Of a DNA stretch of 64,000 nt, positions 53,501-61,697 are shown one piece after another. The notes beneath the pieces are model-generated. The model saw nothing but the letters and a program-made list of their open reading frames with translations. It was not told the origin of the DNA and did no database searches. Source of the stretch: Glutamicibacter arilaitensis Re117. GTDB taxonomy: Bacteria; Actinomycetota; Actinomycetes; Actinomycetales; Micrococcaceae. Position numbers and translations under genes: made by a program. Each line of letters opens with the position of its first letter. The first letter of the stretch is position 1. Location: contig NC_014550.1 in the NCBI RefSeq assembly GCF_000197735.1, positions 806,001 through 870,000 on the forward strand, read 5' to 3'.

Positions 53501-56500
53501 TTCGTCCGCCAATTCATGTCACCGCCATCGTTGCTTCGCACGATGGCGCTGACTTTTTACCACGCACTTTGGCCGCATTGCGAAACCAATCCCGGCCTAT
53601 CGAACGCTTTGTCGGAGTTGACGCTTCGTCCTCTGATGCCTCGCTAGAGGTCTTGCAGGCCAACCTGCCTTCCAATGCAGCCTTGCTGGTTGCCGATGAA
53701 GGATCCTTGGGACTCTCGCTGGAAGTGGCCGTTTCGCAACTACCAGAAGCGCGTTTGGACCGTGATGAGTGGCTATGGATTATCCACGATGACTCCATGC
53801 CGGCTCCGGACGCACTGGAACAGCTGACTCGCGCCGTCGAGGCATCCGAGTCGGTATCCATCGCCGGCTGCAAGCTGCTGGACATCGACAACCCGCGCCA
53901 CCTGGCCGAAGTCGGCTTGAGCGTGGACCGCAAGGCCCAGCGCCTGACCCTGATCGATATCGACGAAGTCGACCAGGGGCAGTACGACGGACGCAGCGAC
54001 TACTTCGCAGTCTCCTCGGCTGGCATGTTCATCCGCCGTGAAGTTTTTGAACACCTGGGCGGATTCGACCCGGCAATCCCAGGCCGCGGCGACGACGTTG
54101 ACCTCTGCTGGCGCAACCGCTTGGCCGGACACCGCGTTGTTGTGGTTCCGAGCGCCAAGATGTACCACCAGGTCGAGGTAGTCGACTCGCTGGCCGGTCC
54201 TCGCGAAGCCAAGCGCGCTGAAGTCTTCCAGCGCTTGAAGTTCGCATCCCCGCTGGCTTTGCCATTTTTGTGGATCGGGTTGCTGCTCGGCGGCATCGGC
54301 CACTTCCTTGTAGCTCTATTGGCCAAGGACCCAGGCCATGGGTTCAGCCATTTGGGCTCGGTACTTCGTGGCCTGTTCACCCCGGGCAAGCTGGCCGCTT
54401 CACGCCGCAATGTTGCTCAAATCCGTGAAATTCCCCGCCGCCAGGTTCGAAAGCTCATGGCCACCGGCGCGCAGGTGCGCGAATACCGGCGCAATGTGAC
54501 CACCGGTCGCGGCGACGGCGAAGTCTATGGCGACGGCAGCGGTGCCGACGCGATGGTTGAACCCAGCGGTGACAACTTCTCAGATTTCGTACGGATCGCC
54601 CGCCCTCCACGCACCACCGCGGTGCTTTCGCTGATTCTGGCGCTGTTGTTCTCCGGGGCAGCCTCGATGATCGCTTGGCGCAGCCTGCTCGGGTCCAGCG
54701 CATTATCCGGCGGTGCCCTGCGCCCGTTCTCGAACACCAACCAGGAAATCGGCGCTAACGCCCTGTCCTGGTGGCAGAACACCACCACCGGTTTGAGCGC
54801 ACCACCAGATAACTCGGACCTCTTGTTCTGGCTGTTCTCGCTGCTGACTTTCGACCATGCCAACGAAGCATCGGTCTACCTCTTCTTCGCCGCGATGCCG
54901 CTGGCAGCCTTGAGCGCCTGGTGGGGCATTGGCGCGGTGAGCCGCTCCCGCGCCGTACGTTTCTTTGCCGCCTTGATCTGGGCACTGCTGCCTTCATTGG
55001 TCTCGTCGCTGGCTTCGGGACGTGTCGGCTCGGTATTGATCCATATCCTGCTGCCGCTGTTCTTCCTGGCGATCATTCGCGCCATGAATGCCCATGTGGC
55101 TATTGACGGTGCCAAGCCCAAGACCGCCAAGCAGCAGTCCGTCTCCGCGTGGACTGCTTCGGCAAGCGCCGCACTGCTGCTCTGGGTGATTTCCGCTGGC
55201 TCCGTCTCCTTCTTCCTGACCGCCAGCATCCTGATCTACGTCTTGGCCATCTTCTCGGTGCGCCGGGCACGAAGCCTATGGTGGATCCCGCTGCCTGCCC
55301 TGGTATGGAACCTTCCACTGCTGTTCGCCGGTCTGGGAGATCTGCGACTGCTGTTCACCGAGCCCGGTGCCGCGCAGGCGTTCTCGCCAGCTGCTCCATG
55401 GCAGATGCTGCTGGGCTTCCCTGAATACTTCAACGCGAACGCGTCGTTGGTGGGCTGGGACTTCTTGCCTACTGGACCATGGGCCCTGGTTGCCGCGCTG
55501 CTAGTTGGCGCGCCGATTATCGGCCTGGCCGTTTTTGGAACCCTGAGTTCTTCGTTCAGCCACAATGCGAGCATGCGCCGCAACTCCCGCCGCCTGCTGT
55601 GGGGTGCTGTACTTTCGTTGGCTGCCGGTTGGGCTGTCGGGTTTGTCCCGTACACCCTGGACTCGCATACGGGCGTGAGCGCCTACACCGGTCCGTTCGT
55701 TTCCTTCGCAATGTTCGCGATGCTGGCCGCGGCCGCCAACGCTTTGGCTGCCTTGCGCCATGAAGACCAGTTGCGTTCGGTGCGCAAGCAGGCAGCTCGT
55801 CCAGTTATGGGCCTGATGGCTGTTTTCAGCGTGCTCACCATTCTCGCTTCGGGCTCTTTCTTGCTTGGTGCCCAGCTGAATCCAGCAGCTGAATCCGAGA
55901 CGCTTAGCGCCATGAACTCTGCCCAGCAGGTGCGTAGCTCCCAGCCTCGCACGTTGCCGGCCACGGCTGCTGATGCCGGCCGCTCTGAATTCCAGAAGCG
56001 CACCTTGGTGCTCAGTCCACGATCCTCCGGTGAAATCGACAGCCACTTGGTTGTCGGCTCAGGCGAAACCCTGGACGGAATCAGCCGCTACTCGCTAGTC
56101 AAGCAGCTGAGCGGATCGCTGCTGGATCCTGAACGCAATGAAGCATCAGCCACTGCGCAGGTCCAGAGCAAGGCAGTGGCCATGCTGCTTTCCGGATCCG
56201 CGTTGGATTCACGCGAGTCCTTGCGTGATTTGGGCGTGGGCTACATCGTGCTCAACGAGACTGGCGAATCCGTCCCAGCGACCGTTCGCACCTTGGATGC
56301 GGCAACGGGCCTGGCCTCGGTCGGCCAGACCGACAGCGGCTGGCTCTGGCGTGTGGACTACGAATCCACCGAAGACTCGCAGAGCGCAGGCTTTGCCCGC
56401 ATTGTCTCGGAAAATGGCGACGTGACCATCTTGCCGACCCAGCGCGGCAAGATCACTAACATTGAGATCCCGGCCGCTGATTCGCAGCGCACCTTGGTTC

Positions 56501-56970
56501 TGGCTACCGCGTCAGATCCGCAGCTGCGCGCCAGCCTCAATGGCGAATCCTTGCGTTCGGTCGCTTACCCGCAAGACTCGGAAACACGTTGGGCCCAGGC
56601 CTATGAGCTTCCTGCCGAAGGTGGAAAGCTGGCTTTGACCCATAAGGATTCCATGGCCATTCCTGTTCTGGTGCTCAGCGCGATAGTGCTGCTGATTACC
56701 GTTCTCTTGGCCATCCCAGTACCAAGTTCGCGACGTTTCGCCAACTACCGGAATACCGAGTACCGCTTCCGTGAACCACGCGGCGAAACTGAAGAAGTCG
56801 CTGATGGATCACAGGTTCTGGCCGCAGCTGAAGTACAAAGCCCAGCAACCGGAACCATGCCGCAAAGCCGCCGAGAGGCACGCGAACGCGCCAGCGAGAT
56901 TCGTGAGAACTTGACCCCGAAGCTCAGCGACCGTATTTCGGACGCTGAAGCCGAGCAGGAGAAAAAGTAG
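53500..56970 (+). CDS. GT2 glycosyltransferase fused to a large membrane domain
   Basis: This protein of about 1156 residues begins with a GT-A domain (IHVTAIVASHDGADFLPRTL; WIIHDDSMPAPDALEQL with the DxD-like site; GRGDDVDLCWRNRLAGH). It continues with about a dozen hydrophobic helices and an extracytoplasmic region before a last helix and basic tail. The conserved first strand begins before any ATG, GTG or TTG: the first TTG (53569) would delete it. The most economical start is ATT at 53500, overlapping the whiB stop (TAATT), a rare codon. Family members act in cell envelope polysaccharide synthesis. Its stop overlaps the DUF5719 start by one base. Confidence 0.83.
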   Translation: MRPPIHVTAIVASHDGADFLPRTLAALRNQSRPIERFVGVDASSSDASLEVLQANLPSNAALLVADEGSLGLSLEVAVSQLPEARLDRDEWLWIIHDDSMPAPDALEQLTRAVEASESVSIAGCKLLDIDNPRHLAEVGLSVDRKAQRLTLIDIDEVDQGQYDGRSDYFAVSSAGMFIRREVFEHLGGFDPAIPGRGDDVDLCWRNRLAGHRVVVVPSAKMYHQVEVVDSLAGPREAKRAEVFQRLKFASPLALPFLWIGLLLGGIGHFLVALLAKDPGHGFSHLGSVLRGLFTPGKLAASRRNVAQIREIPRRQVRKLMATGAQVREYRRNVTTGRGDGEVYGDGSGADAMVEPSGDNFSDFVRIARPPRTTAVLSLILALLFSGAASMIAWRSLLGSSALSGGALRPFSNTNQEIGANALSWWQNTTTGLSAPPDNSDLLFWLFSLLTFDHANEASVYLFFAAMPLAALSAWWGIGAVSRSRAVRFFAALIWALLPSLVSSLASGRVGSVLIHILLPLFFLAIIRAMNAHVAIDGAKPKTAKQQSVSAWTASASAALLLWVISAGSVSFFLTASILIYVLAIFSVRRARSLWWIPLPALVWNLPLLFAGLGDLRLLFTEPGAAQAFSPAAPWQMLLGFPEYFNANASLVGWDFLPTGPWALVAALLVGAPIIGLAVFGTLSSSFSHNASMRRNSRRLLWGAVLSLAAGWAVGFVPYTLDSHTGVSAYTGPFVSFAMFAMLAAAANALAALRHEDQLRSVRKQAARPVMGLMAVFSVLTILASGSFLLGAQLNPAAESETLSAMNSAQQVRSSQPRTLPATAADAGRSEFQKRTLVLSPRSSGEIDSHLVVGSGETLDGISRYSLVKQLSGSLLDPERNEASATAQVQSKAVAMLLSGSALDSRESLRDLGVGYIVLNETGESVPATVRTLDAATGLASVGQTDSGWLWRVDYESTEDSQSAGFARIVSENGDVTILPTQRGKITNIEIPAADSQRTLVLATASDPQLRASLNGESLRSVAYPQDSETRWAQAYELPAEGGKLALTHKDSMAIPVLVLSAIVLLITVLLAIPVPSSRRFANYRNTEYRFREPRGETEEVADGSQVLAAAEVQSPATGTMPQSRREARERASEIRENLTPKLSDRISDAEAEQEKK

Positions 56971-59567
56971 TGAGCGACGAGAAGAACGTGAACTCAGCGG
57001 ATTCTGCTGACCAGCCCGCTGAACAGACTCCGGTTCCTCAACCAGCAGCCGCGCAGCCCGAACCCAAGGACTCCGCTCCGGTTTCGGCTGCGCTCTCACG
57101 CGCTGAGGAAAAGGCAGCCAAGGCGAAGGCCAAGGTCGATGCCAAACTGGATAAGATCCGTGCCAAGGAAGCTCAAGCCCGGGCCAAGGCAGAAGCTAAG
57201 AACTCAGCGAAAGCTGCAAAATCCGAGGCCAAGGCCTCCAAGCAGCAAGAAGCCAAGGATCAGCCCAAGCCTGTAGCGCAACCGGCAGCCAAAGACGCTT
57301 CTAGCCCTGCAGCGGATTCCAGCTCCGCAGCAAAACCTGACGCCAAAAAGACTGAAGACCAAAGTGCGCCAAAGCCAGAGGCGGCTGGCTCGGTGACTGC
57401 GAAGTCCTCGGAAGCACAGGAAAAAACTGCAGCGGGGCTCCCAGCCGCCGCTAGCAAAGATGACGCGGTCGCCAAGCCGGTAGCCAAGAGCGCTGAGCCT
57501 GCCAAGGACCCCGATAGCGCGAAGGCGAAGAGCCTGCCCGAATCCGCGATTGGCAAAGCCCCGGAACAGGCTGCAGATGATCCGGTGACGAAACCGGTTG
57601 CCGGTGATTCAGCGGGCTCTGCAACGAAGCCGTCCGATGCCAAGGATTCCTCGGCACGGCACAGCACCGTTGCGCCGGTTGCCGCTACGGCTGCTCCGAG
57701 CGCCGCTATGAGCTCTGCGGAGGCAGAGACCGAACCGAAGCCGTCTGCAGAATCCAAGTCGGAGGACGCCCCAAAGGCAGCCGAGGCCGAGGATCCCAAG
57801 GCCGCGAAGCGGCGCCAAAAGCTGGAGAAGGTCCGCGCCCGCAACGCGGCCAAGGAAGAAGCAGCCAAAACCAGCGCCGTCGCTGCGCCAGCAGCCGCTG
57901 CTGAACCAAGTGCTGCAGAACCTGCCGATGGGAAGGTCTCCCAGCGTCGTCTCAAGCTAGACAAAGCTCGCGCCGCCGCGTCCAAGGACGCAGCTTCTGC
58001 CACCACCCGCAAGAAGACCGGCGCGGTTCTGCTCAGCTTGGCTGCAGTACTCGCTGCCGGCGCTGTTGTGGGCGCAGGATCGATCTTTGCTCCGGCGCCG
58101 GCTGAAAAGTCGCTGCCAGCTGCGGTGACCAACCTGCCTGCAGGTGACTCCAGCAGCGTGTGCTCGGCAACCCCGAAATTGCTCAGGGGCGTGGAAGGCA
58201 CGGACGCGCAGTTCGCTCCGGGAGCCAAGGAAATTTCCAGCAACCTGCGCAGCGTTGTCGTATCGGATCTCGCTAAGCGTATTCCAGGTTCTTCCTTGTC
58301 CAAGCTTGATGGCAGTGACGTGCACGAGCTGACGGAACGAATCGATGACGCCGAAGCTGCTGAAGCTCGGGGCGCCGATGATGAAGGCCTGACCGGATTC
58401 ATCAGCAAGATTTCAACGCTCAAGGACATTGATGATGCACAGGTCTATTCCTTGCAGCCACTGGGCGAACTAGCTTCCAAGGGCAGCACCTTGCGCAGCT
58501 ACCAGGCCAAGGACGGCGATTTGGCCGGCTTGGCAGCAGGAACGTGCCAGGCTCCGGCCTCGAATTGGCGTTTCACTGGCCTGCAGACCAGCACTGGGTC
58601 CACGAGCGTCATGCATTTGTCGAACCCAACTCACACCACCGCCCAGGTATCCCTGCGGCTTCGTGGTCCAGAAGGCTTGATTGATACTTCGACGTTGCAG
58701 AACATCGTGCTGGCAGCGGGGGAAAGCCGGGCTATCGTGTTGGGCGGCTATGCCCAGGACCTGAATTCCATTTCAGCTGAAGTCACTAGCATTGGTGGAA
58801 AGATCACCGCTTCAGTTCAGCAGGCTGCATTGCGCGGGTTGACTCCTTCTGGTGTTGAACTGGTAGGCGCTAACGCGTCAGCTTCCAACAGCCAGGTGAT
58901 TCCTGGGGTGTGGATTGAGAGCAAAGAGAATCTTTCGAAACTGAGCAAGGACAACAAGTCCTTGGTGCCGCAGCTGCATGTCTCCGCAACCGGCGCCTCA
59001 GGTGCCGGGTTCAAGGTGAAGGTCTTGGGCGAAGACGGAGAAGTTGCCGCCAGCTTCGAGGATAACCTCGCCGTTGAATCGGACGCCACGAAGAGCATTG
59101 ACCTGTCGCAGCTAGCCGGCGGTTACTACACGGTGGTTGTTGAATCGGATGCTCCGGTCACCGCAGCGGTGAAGATGGTTCGCGGTTCCGATCCGAAGGA
59201 TTCCTCCGATACTGCGTGGGCCGCAAGCTCCAACGTGCTGTCCGGGACTCAGGCCATGCCGCTGTCTGCTAACGGCACCGGCAAATTCGCCATCGCCGCC
59301 GTGGCATCAGACTCCGAGGTGGAAGCCGTGGTGGTCAACAAGGACGGCAAGCTTGAAAAGCCGAAGAACCTTCAGATTGACGCCGGGCAGAGCATCGTCT
59401 TTGATCCGAAGTCCGTCTCTGAAGATGCCCAAGCGGTCATCTTCTCAACGGATGCCAACGCATATCTGGCACAGCTGGTTCTCGGTTCCGAGCGTTCCAT
59501 TGCCTGGGCGGCCATGCCACAGGCGAATGCCGGACGCGACGGCATGGTGGTGAACATCGGCGGCTAA
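56970..59567 (+). CDS. DUF5719 envelope protein with Ala/Lys-rich N-terminal region
   Basis: This 865-residue protein has a 345-residue cytoplasmic part rich in Ala, Lys, Glu, Asp, Ser and Pro, followed by one transmembrane helix (VLLSLAAVLAAGAVVGAGSIF) and an extracytoplasmic domain of about 490 residues. The latter matches DUF5719 (LQTSTGSTSVMHLSNPTHTT, VLAAGESRAIVLGGYAQ, TASVQQAALRGLTPSGVE). Function is unknown; it is paired with the GT2 gene across Actinobacteria. The GTG start overlaps the GT2 stop by one base (TAGTG), so the products should be made in fixed proportion. Confidence 0.85.
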   Translation: MSDEKNVNSADSADQPAEQTPVPQPAAAQPEPKDSAPVSAALSRAEEKAAKAKAKVDAKLDKIRAKEAQARAKAEAKNSAKAAKSEAKASKQQEAKDQPKPVAQPAAKDASSPAADSSSAAKPDAKKTEDQSAPKPEAAGSVTAKSSEAQEKTAAGLPAAASKDDAVAKPVAKSAEPAKDPDSAKAKSLPESAIGKAPEQAADDPVTKPVAGDSAGSATKPSDAKDSSARHSTVAPVAATAAPSAAMSSAEAETEPKPSAESKSEDAPKAAEAEDPKAAKRRQKLEKVRARNAAKEEAAKTSAVAAPAAAAEPSAAEPADGKVSQRRLKLDKARAAASKDAASATTRKKTGAVLLSLAAVLAAGAVVGAGSIFAPAPAEKSLPAAVTNLPAGDSSSVCSATPKLLRGVEGTDAQFAPGAKEISSNLRSVVVSDLAKRIPGSSLSKLDGSDVHELTERIDDAEAAEARGADDEGLTGFISKISTLKDIDDAQVYSLQPLGELASKGSTLRSYQAKDGDLAGLAAGTCQAPASNWRFTGLQTSTGSTSVMHLSNPTHTTAQVSLRLRGPEGLIDTSTLQNIVLAAGESRAIVLGGYAQDLNSISAEVTSIGGKITASVQQAALRGLTPSGVELVGANASASNSQVIPGVWIESKENLSKLSKDNKSLVPQLHVSATGASGAGFKVKVLGEDGEVAASFEDNLAVESDATKSIDLSQLAGGYYTVVVESDAPVTAAVKMVRGSDPKDSSDTAWAASSNVLSGTQAMPLSANGTGKFAIAAVASDSEVEAVVVNKDGKLEKPKNLQIDAGQSIVFDPKSVSEDAQAVIFSTDANAYLAQLVLGSERSIAWAAMPQANAGRDGMVVNIGG

Positions 59568-59593
59568 ATTACCGCTATTAAGGAATTGGACTT

Positions 59594-60523
59594 TTGGTAA
59601 CCCCATTTGCGTGGCTTGCTCAGCGAGTTGCGTTGGAACGAAAATCGCTCAAGGCCGCTTCGCTTTCGGCAATGATCGCAGCAATTCTGATCATTGTCGG
59701 AGGCGGTGTCGTTAGAGTGACCGGTTCCGGCCTAGGCTGTCCAGACTGGCCGACCTGCACTGGTGCTTCCATCGCGCCAACGGCAGAAATGGGAATCCAC
59801 GCGACCATTGAGTTCGTTAATCGGTTGCTCACCTTTGTCCTTTGCGCGGCCGTTGGCTGGGTCATTATTGCCGCCCGCCTGCAACGCGAAGCAGTTCCCC
59901 AGATCACCCGCTGGGCGTGGTTCCAGTTCTGGCTGGTCGTGCTCAATGCGGTGATCGGCGGGGTAACTGTCTGGGTGAAACTGAACCCGTATGTTGTTGC
60001 CGCGCACTTCCTCGCCGCTACGTTGCTGCTCACCGCTGCGGCAGCGACCTGGGACAAGGTCCAGAATCTGGGAAGGACCGAGCCGCAGTTCAGCACGGAA
60101 TCGGTTAGGAAACTGGGAAGCGCGCTGGTGGTTCTCAGTGCTGTCCTGGTAATTCTCGGTACCGGTGTGACCGGTTCAGGCCCGCACGCGGGTGATTCGG
60201 CCGAGGTCCCGCGAATGGGCTTTGACTGGTTGCTGATCACCGTGGTGCACGCATCGGTGGCTTTCGGGGCCTTGAGCGTTGCCTCGGTGTTGTGGAACCG
60301 TGCACGACGAGATCAGATCACTGAGGTGGAGCGCAAAGCCAAGCTCTACGTTTACGTATTTGCCGCACAGGGCCTGATCGGCGTGATCCAGTCGGTGACC
60401 AGCCTTCCAGAGTTGCTGGTGGTCGCGCACTTGGTTGGCTCAGCGTTAGTTTGGATCGGCGCTGTGCGTGTGGGCATCGCGACTCATGCGCCGTGCCGTG
60501 AAGTTCAAAGCCCAGCCAGATAG
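59594..60523 (+). CDS. ctaA: heme A synthase
   Basis: This 309-residue membrane protein has eight hydrophobic helices. It oxidises the C8 methyl of heme O to make heme A for cytochrome c oxidase. The first-helix motif RVTGSGLGCPDWPTC with a conserved Cys pair, HATIEFVNRLLTF (the His lies three residues before the usual ExxxHR-type site, as in other actinobacterial sequences), AAHFLAATLLL, VVHASVAFG and VAHLVGSALVW supply the heme-ligand histidines. The TTG start follows AAGGA at nine bases. It lies after DUF5719 rather than beside cox genes. Co-transcription with DUF5719 is plausible: 26 bases separate them. Confidence 0.88.
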   Translation: MVTPFAWLAQRVALERKSLKAASLSAMIAAILIIVGGGVVRVTGSGLGCPDWPTCTGASIAPTAEMGIHATIEFVNRLLTFVLCAAVGWVIIAARLQREAVPQITRWAWFQFWLVVLNAVIGGVTVWVKLNPYVVAAHFLAATLLLTAAAATWDKVQNLGRTEPQFSTESVRKLGSALVVLSAVLVILGTGVTGSGPHAGDSAEVPRMGFDWLLITVVHASVAFGALSVASVLWNRARRDQITEVERKAKLYVYVFAAQGLIGVIQSVTSLPELLVVAHLVGSALVWIGAVRVGIATHAPCREVQSPAR

Positions 60524-60535
60524 CAATGCCTTGAA

Positions 60536-60994
60536 TCAGAAGTCCGGATCCTCGGGAAAATACGACGGGTCCACTTCTGAGATGGGTTTCATCCATAGCT
60601 GCGCTACCTCGTGCACCACGCACTGGTGGACCAGATCCAAGAGCTCACCGGTGTTCTCTGCAATCTGCTCAATGGGCAACCGGTAGATGATGATGCGTGC
60701 CGGGCTGCGAGCACCAGCAGGTACCGAAGAAGCAAGCGGAACCCGTTCGCCGAGTGCCGAGGCCTGATCCAGCAGTTTGTCACTGGGGACTGGATCAATC
60801 AGGAATTCGATCTTTTCGATCTTGCCGGGCCAGCGCTGCGCCAGTCTTTGCGCGCTGGCCATCACGGCATCATCGAATCGCTCCGGCCGAGAACGGTACG
60901 CAGGAAGATGCATCGGAATCAGCGGCCCCCGCCGTCCCCTCCCATGGCGATTACGCCGCGGGCCGCTGGGACGATCAGGCAACTTGGAGTTCAT
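60536..60994 (-). CDS. zincin-like metallopeptidase family protein with degenerate motif
   Basis: This 152-residue protein resembles the metallopeptidase-like family of Actinobacteria that lies beside DUF3499. A very basic N-terminus (about 25 residues) precedes the core PGKIEKIEFLIDPVP, then ARIIIYRLPIEQIAENTGEL and VVHEVAQLWMKPISEVDPSYFP. The HEVAQ segment keeps the first His and Glu but not the second zinc His (HExxQ instead of HExxH), so activity is doubtful. The ATG lies six bases after TAGGCT, consistent with a leaderless mRNA. It is divergent from DUF3499. Confidence 0.8.
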   Translation of the reverse strand: MNSKLPDRPSGPRRNRHGRGRRGPLIPMHLPAYRSRPERFDDAVMASAQRLAQRWPGKIEKIEFLIDPVPSDKLLDQASALGERVPLASSVPAGARSPARIIIYRLPIEQIAENTGELLDLVHQCVVHEVAQLWMKPISEVDPSYFPEDPDF

Positions 60995-61000
60995 TAACTC

Positions 61001-61006
61001 AGCCTA
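61001..61006 (-). promoter_or_regulatory. -10 box of a probable leaderless promoter (metallopeptidase-like gene)
   Basis: On the minus strand TAGGCT ends six bases before the ATG at 60994. Confidence 0.5.
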
Positions 61007-61081
61007 ACCCTTGCGACACTGTGCTGATGGTCATCAGCCCGCAAAAGGCACAAGATCCCAAGGAAGTGCGGGCCAGCCGAG

Positions 61082-61087
61082 TAGAAT
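61082..61087 (+). promoter_or_regulatory. -10 box of a probable leaderless promoter (DUF3499)
   Basis: TAGAAT ends seven bases before the GTG at 61095. The alternative ATG at 61086 would overlap the -10 box, which favours the GTG. Confidence 0.5.
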
Positions 61088-61094
61088 GGCAGAC

Positions 61095-61487
61095 GTGGAA
61101 GGTCTTCGTCTTTGTTCTCGCCCAGCTTGCCGTGAAACGGCTCGTGCAACTCTTACCTACGTATACGCTGATTCAACAGCAGTTCTTGGGCCCTTGGCGA
61201 CTTACCCGGAGCCGCACTGCTATGACCTGTGTGCCCGTCATGCCAATCGCTTGACCGTTCCCAGCGGATGGAACCTGATCCGCGGTGCCATCCCGGAGGT
61301 ACTGGAACCAGAAGATGAGTTGAACGCGTTGGTCAATGCCGTCCGCGACCGTGAACCGAAGGTTCGCGAACCTCGCCACGCATCAGAATCGCCGACAGAT
61401 TCGGTCCGCGCCCGCGATAATCGGACCCAGCGATTCGACTCGCGAGTACGCCTGGCGGTCCTGCCTGCCGGCGACGACGAAACCTAG
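61095..61487 (+). CDS. DUF3499 protein (putative zinc-binding)
   Basis: This 130-residue actinobacterial protein of unknown function has the N-terminal core LRLCSRPACRETARATLTYVYAD, then LATYPEPHCYDLCARHANRLTVPSGW. The four Cys (CSRPAC, C...C) plus His suggest a structural zinc site; this is inference. The C-terminal 45 residues are Arg/Asp-rich and disordered. GTG at 61095 starts the conserved core and fits the leaderless promoter; ATG at 61086 would add three residues. The frame extends upstream to 61011, but that part is not conserved. Confidence 0.85.
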   Translation: MEGLRLCSRPACRETARATLTYVYADSTAVLGPLATYPEPHCYDLCARHANRLTVPSGWNLIRGAIPEVLEPEDELNALVNAVRDREPKVREPRHASESPTDSVRARDNRTQRFDSRVRLAVLPAGDDET

Positions 61488-61697
61488 GCAGTCTTCGCCA
61501 ACGAATTTTTGAACCTGCAACTGCGCTTCTGCCAGGTCCTTCGCTCCTTTTTGTGTCCTAGCTGAAATCCAATTTTGGTGTGGTAATCCGTCAGAAGACT
61601 CGACTCGCTGGATATGCTAAAGGCGCATGGGCCGTATGCGGCCTGAAAAGTAACCCCAAAACAGCACACCATCGCGCGAATTGCAGGAGGACTCCTC

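Noticed and set aside
53569..53571. TTG as start of the GT2 gene
   Set aside because: It would delete the first strand and helix of the GT-A domain, which is encoded in frame just upstream.
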